A DNA stretch of 64,000 bases from Lepisosteus oculatus (Eukaryota > Chordata > Actinopteri > Semionotiformes > Lepisosteidae), in the NCBI RefSeq assembly GCF_040954835.1, contig NC_090704.1, positions 44,458,979 through 44,522,978 of the forward strand. The letters are read 5' to 3'. Positions 62,901 through 64,000 of the stretch are shown here, piece by piece. The translations under genes and the position numbers were made by a program. Under the pieces are notes generated by a model. The model saw only the letters and a list, made by a program, of their open reading frames with translations. It was not told where the DNA came from and made no database searches. Every line of letters begins with the position of its first letter. Positions within the stretch are counted from its first letter, which is position 1.

Positions 62901-64000
62901 TACAACAAGAGGGGTGCTAATAAGACTCAAATGACCTTTGACCTACTGGCCATGCCTTCCAGCTGCTTGGGGCGTGCCCCTGTTTCAGCATGCCCAGCTC
63001 ATTTCTGTTGCATTCGGACTGGCGCCCCGGCAGCCTCTACGCCTCTACTACTGCTGCTGAGAAGTGTGTGCTTTGTGTGACTTAGTAGACCTGGGCATCG
63101 GGCGTCCACTGAGTGTGCTGGGATAGCAGAGATGACGAGTGGTGGAACTGACGACAGGAGCACTGTCTCCCCATTCTCAGTGAGAAAGGGCAAAGGGTCA
63201 GGCTTCCTGTTGCGCAGAGCTGAATGACGTTCTGAGGAGTTAAAAATGCACTCATCCCCGTGTGTGCATTTACTGTAGAAAGAACGTCTTTTGGATGTGG
63301 CCTCTTGAAGCCAAACTTCACAAGCCCAGACCAGATCAGTATGAACTGCAAGGATTAGCAATAATAGAACCTACATAATGATACTGTGGAAAAGCCACTT
63401 TCTGCTGGCCTGCGTGGGCTTCTTATCCCGCAGGGGCTTTGGTCTGAAAGCTCAGAAAAGCTGGCATGAGCTTTAAAACTCAAAACTATTTAAGTGCAAA
63501 GCTGGTCTTGGTTATTAAGCTTGAAGAAACATCTAATGTGGAGAGAGCAATTCAGTGTACTTTCTCTGTGGTAGTCCGCAATCTACAGTAGGTTTGGGGA
63601 AAAAAATGGATATATTTAAAAGTGTGACCTGTTATAAGAAACAAGATGATCTTTCCATTCATCTAGTTTGTCTGGTCAGCAGTGCAAAAAGAGTCACCTG
63701 TCAGCCAGAGTGGACTGTGATTGGCTACTATCAAAGACCAGCTAAGGTTAATTTTTAGAGTTGAATTTTTTAATGCTCACAATAGAACTGTGTTCCATGG
63801 TCACTTTTACCACCCATGAGAATTAAACATCATTTTTGTACTTACATTGACAGATCACTCTGCATGCCGTATGTTTTAATATTGGATAAAAAACAGAACT
63901 GGCATTTCATGCGAAGGATGCTTTGAAGATTTTGTTAGTTTCCTTAACCTAATTTCTTTCATGTTTAAAAGAACAGACCATCCTCCTTGTCTGTAAATGC
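26888..64000 (+). CDS. SEPTIN9: SEPTIN9, 5' region with three alternative first exons (3' part outside window)
   Basis: Septin 9 is a GTP-binding cytoskeletal protein that caps septin octamers and binds microtubules and actin; its isoforms differ at the N-terminus through alternative promoters. Four short coding exons are recognised: 26888-26909 and 41250-41306 (v1-type leader), 45014-45035 (v3-type) and 60547-60601 (v2-type). Each has an ATG or acceptor in the right place, a GT donor and a phase-1 end, which lets all join the same shared exon (human G|CC, ALKRSFEV). The 18-residue v2 leader matches human MSDPAVNAQLDGIISDFE at 14 positions, and the 7-residue v3 leader matches MERDRIS in length and pattern. 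The shared exons and GTPase domain must lie beyond 64000. Everything else here is intron or promoter. Confidence 0.85.
27750..27900 (+). repeat. Dispersed repeat (tcccacaaccctttgtgtaa family)
   Basis: actcccacaaccctttgtgt, aaagaaaggcctcctgtttt and catttttaaagcgc are in the same order as the other copies. It lies in SEPTIN9 intron. Confidence 0.6.
29340..29448 (+). repeat. 3' half of a tRNA-headed SINE
   Basis: ggctggcgtcctacccaggg, then tgccgggacaggcgctggct and aggttagaaaatggaagg correspond to the 3' half of the SINE seen at 12213. The tRNA-like head is missing. Confidence 0.65.
31896..32448 (-). mobile_element. 5S-rRNA-headed SINE with L2-like tail
   Basis: Minus-strand copy of the SINE at 24550. 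It begins on the + strand with (aat)n and the reversed tail acttatatagcgcttttctg, and ends with the reversed 5S-like head (aggtctcccatccaggtact). It is the best preserved of the three. The body contains a perfect CTCF-type core, listed separately. Confidence 0.8.
32336..32349 (-). promoter_or_regulatory. CTCF-like core inside a SINE
   Basis: On the minus strand the sequence is ccagcagggggcgc, a full match to CCASYAGRKGGCRS. The equivalent positions are ccagcagggggtgc in the SINE at 24677-24690 (one mismatch) and ccagtcgagaatgt in the SINE near 33272 (lost). Binding is a prediction. Confidence 0.35.
33147..33640 (+). mobile_element. 5S-rRNA-headed SINE with internal deletion
   Basis: Head gctatatcaccctgcaacac, body and tail (cctgtaaagcgctttgagtg, gctatataagag) are in the same order as the copy at 24550, but about 50-60 bases are missing in the middle. 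Confidence 0.75.
34470..34675 (+). mobile_element. LINE 3' end with internal duplication
   Basis: Contains two imperfect copies of ctgtaacaaactatgtatgt with gtaatg (34531 and 34571), and ends attttcccctaggggataat then aaaagtttaagttatcttatctt, the kind of 3' terminus shared by fish non-LTR elements (Rex/Maui type). Confidence 0.5.
35060..35245 (+). mobile_element. Reverse-transcriptase fragment of a LINE
   Basis: The frame reads KPVLSNDNPFS, a stop, then FFIAKILEWMVAAQLQFHL and later SRYNRGLDKDGVETILTTL. This follows the RPVSNLPFLSKILEKVVAxQL region of L2-type reverse transcriptases, with stops and substitutions. It is a dead fragment in SEPTIN9 intron. Confidence 0.6.
37130..37260. promoter_or_regulatory. 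Short CpG-rich patch
   Basis: About 12 CpGs in 120 bases around gcgcacgcggcctcgcgtcacc, with a GC-box-like gggggcgggcc near 37228-37238. It lies between the two v1-type SEPTIN9 exons and might be a further promoter. An ATG in good context (caccATGgc, 37188) is followed by a possible donor (ATG|gtgagc) in phase 2, which does not fit the phase-1 SEPTIN9 exons. Confidence 0.25.
38400..38640 (+). repeat. Dispersed repeat (tcccacaaccctttgtgtaa family)
   Basis: Contains agaagaagccattggtccca, ctagctctgttggttg and tactccctcaaccctttgtg, matching the start and middle of the family. Confidence 0.5.
39981..40252 (+). mobile_element. tRNA-headed SINE, well preserved
   Basis: A tRNA-like head has an A-box-like tggctctgtggttcag and a clear B box (ggttcaaatcc at about 40030). 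The body (ggaatcctactccgttgggc ... ccttaaccccagctgctcca) is typical of a fish SINE and the tail ends gctaataaagaaac. It is less diverged than its neighbours. Confidence 0.75.
40940..41135 (-). repeat. Dispersed repeat (tcccacaaccctttgtgtaa family), reverse copy
   Basis: aagggttgtgggagtctggg and acaagctacccacactgctt are the reverse complement of the family core. It lies just upstream of the SEPTIN9 exon at 41250. Confidence 0.55.
41250..41306 (+). CDS. SEPTIN9: SEPTIN9 v1-type leader, exon 2
   Basis: After ctttgaaatttcag, the frame completes the Gly codon opened at 26909 and reads IARTPSGRLRKVSDPTSP, then A|gtaagt in phase 1. Human v1 continues GTRTSSGRLRRLGDSSGP before the shared exon, so length (18 codons) and the RTxSGRLR core agree. 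The joined fish leader is 26 residues against 25 in human. The last base is A, not G, so the junction codon would be Thr rather than Ala if the shared exon starts CC. Confidence 0.85.
43396..43710 (+). mobile_element. C-terminal reverse-transcriptase fragment of an L2-type LINE
   Basis: The frame includes SVCPECTSVCTYLKHITPIP followed by YRLHWLLVQFRAFRDLF, matching the HITPIL..LHWLPVQFRI signature near the end of L2-type reverse transcriptases. It continues in a shifted frame with SPAVHLQSSVSSLRLYQGSD. Degenerate. Confidence 0.7.
44880..45013 (+). promoter_or_regulatory. GA-rich 5' region of the SEPTIN9 v3-type start
   Basis: A purine-rich run (gagaaagagagagagagtga and on to about 44935) and an A-rich segment precede the v3-type ATG at 45014. 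Such GA tracts are common in 5' UTRs near vertebrate promoters. The transcription start cannot be placed. Confidence 0.35.
45014..45035 (+). CDS. SEPTIN9: SEPTIN9 v3-type first coding exon
   Basis: ATG at 45014 encodes MEGDKIA and ends GCA G|gtaggt in phase 1. Human v3 begins MERDRIS before the shared ALKRSFEV exon: the same seven codons, with Met, Glu, Asp and Ile identical, Arg/Lys conserved and the same phase. The exon is too short for a statistical call by itself, but its position between v1- and v2-type exons agrees with the human order. This isoform lacks the v1 leader. Confidence 0.8.
45228..45246. repeat. (CCTG)n microsatellite
   Basis: Four to five copies of cctg in a row, in SEPTIN9 intron. 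Confidence 0.75.
46600..46860 (-). repeat. Dispersed repeat (tcccacaaccctttgtgtaa family), reverse copy
   Basis: gacgcaaagagttgtgggag, ccaagccacccagccatggt and ctttcaagaagtagcttctg follow the reverse complement of the family. Confidence 0.6.
48170..48415 (-). repeat. Dispersed repeat (tcccacaaccctttgtgtaa family), reverse copy
   Basis: ggcacttctttacgccaagc, agtgtgggagtgtggaacaa and gatcaattagctactac mark a fairly complete reverse copy, only about 150 bases from a forward copy at 48555. Confidence 0.65.
48555..48745 (+). repeat. Dispersed repeat (tcccacaaccctttgtgtaa family)
   Basis: ccctgcaacccttggtgtaa and agacgtggctcctgttttcg match the family core. It overlaps the C-terminal half of a 189-residue minus-strand open frame (48551-49120), which weakens that frame as a gene. 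Confidence 0.6.
49335..49582 (-). mobile_element. tRNA-headed SINE, reverse copy
   Basis: Reads on the minus strand from ggggacacagtggcgcagcg through the B-box-like region to the (ggat)n tail. It is the same family as 12213 and keeps most of its length. Confidence 0.7.
50908..50940. repeat. (ATT)n microsatellite
   Basis: About ten att units with one interruption (agt). Confidence 0.85.
51085..51215 (+). mobile_element. 5' part of a tRNA-headed SINE
   Basis: ggatggcactgtggtgtgtt, gcactgctgccccgcagct and gtcctgggtctgatgctggg are the head of the family seen at 12213. The 3' half is lost. Confidence 0.6.
53300..53590 (-). repeat. Possible old copy of the dispersed repeat family
   Basis: The end gatgggccacatggcctgca with ctcctttccta resembles the gggccgaatggcctcctctc-type end of this repeat class in fishes. 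The rest is too diverged to align by eye. Confidence 0.3.
54355..54497 (-). repeat. Partial tRNA-headed SINE, reverse copy
   Basis: tgtctttggaaggtgggagg, cagaaccaaacccaggaccc and gagccagaagcagtcctgcc are the reverse of the SINE head region seen at 49335. Confidence 0.55.
56509..56522 (-). promoter_or_regulatory. CTCF-like site in SEPTIN9 intron
   Basis: On the minus strand ccaccaggggtcgc matches CCASYAGRKGGCRS at 13 of 14 positions. It lies about 4 kb upstream of the v2-type start, outside any recognised repeat. Binding is a prediction. Confidence 0.3.
59300..59755 (+). mobile_element. Old SINE related to the 5S-SINE body
   Basis: Contains gtcctagtatggtgacgtgg, tctggatgaggatgttaaac and tgatgtcctggctaaattcc in the order of the 5S-SINE body, and an L2-like end (aagtgctatgcagatgtaag). 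It is much more diverged than the other copies. Confidence 0.45.
60100..60546 (+). promoter_or_regulatory. Candidate promoter and 5' UTR of the SEPTIN9 v2-type start
   Basis: A GT-rich run (gcgtgtgtgtgtgcgcgcgt, about 60169-60205) and a GA-rich tract (60275-60320) precede the v2-type ATG at 60547. GC and CpG content rise here relative to the surrounding intron. The human v2 promoter lies in a CpG island whose methylation is used as a colorectal cancer marker. Here the CpG density is only moderate. The start site cannot be placed. Confidence 0.4.
60547..60601 (+). CDS. SEPTIN9: SEPTIN9 v2-type first coding exon
   Basis: ATG at 60547 opens MSDSTVNAHLEGIISDFE, then G|gttggt in phase 1. Human v2 begins MSDPAVNAQLDGIISDFE and continues into ALKRSFEV, so the 18-residue length is identical and 14 residues match. 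The upstream context aaaagATGt is acceptable. The donor GTTGGT is weaker than the usual GTRAGT. Reading through it would give GWSLFSPFFYC, unlike any septin, so splicing here is expected. This is the clearest SEPTIN9 exon in the window. Confidence 0.92.
60602..64000 (+). other. SEPTIN9 intron after the v2-type exon (runs off the window)
   Basis: No exon starting with an ALKRSFEV-like sequence is seen, so the shared exon lies beyond 64000. The stretch is mostly unique-looking sequence with short random frames. No clear repeat copy was identified. Confidence 0.6.

Overview
The window is vertebrate nuclear DNA: short exons with GT/AG introns, long non-coding stretches, CpG-dense patches and many degenerate retroposons, with no bacterial-style gene packing. 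The repeats (5S-rRNA-headed SINEs with an L2-like tail, tRNA-headed SINEs, Rex1/L2-type LINE fragments) are of kinds seen in ray-finned fishes. My guess is a ray-finned fish, possibly a non-teleost such as a gar or bowfin; that is an inference from repeat style only.

Two genes can be supported, both on the + strand. (1) At 8200-13085 is a complete four-exon gene for a 217-residue single-pass Ig-V receptor. It resembles mammalian CD7: signal peptide, one V-set domain lacking the usual core tryptophan, short stalk, one membrane segment, and a short tail ending with VYEDM, the PI3-kinase SH2 motif of CD7. A broken paralogue lies 5 kb upstream (2975-4112). It has lost its ATG, the end of the V domain, the recognisable membrane exon and the YEDM motif. 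(2) From 26888 to beyond the window's end is the 5' part of SEPTIN9. I recognise four short 5' coding exons that give three alternative N-termini: a v1-type leader split over 26888-26909 and 41250-41306, a v3-type leader at 45014-45035, and a v2-type leader at 60547-60601. All end in phase 1, as needed to join one shared downstream exon (human ALKRSFEV...), which is not in the window. As I recall the human locus, the promoter order v1-v3-v2 is the same, and human CD7 and SEPTIN9 both lie on 17q25.

Layout: 1-2974 no gene (degenerate motif array near the start); 2975-4112 CD7-like pseudogene; 4113-8199 intergenic with a dense CpG patch and a palindromic retroposon; 8200-14180 CD7-like gene and its 3' UTR; 14.2-26.9 kb intergenic with a solo LTR, LINE 3' ends, CpG-rich patches, a palindromic retroposon beside a 5S-SINE, and two unexplained exon-like open stretches (14801, 19186); 26.9-64 kb SEPTIN9 5' exons and introns, filled with SINE and LINE debris.

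I see no undescribed multi-gene system. The most interesting points are the CD7-like gene and its decaying duplicate, the conserved three-promoter start of SEPTIN9, and a small family of palindromic elements flanked by 13-14 bp target-site duplications.
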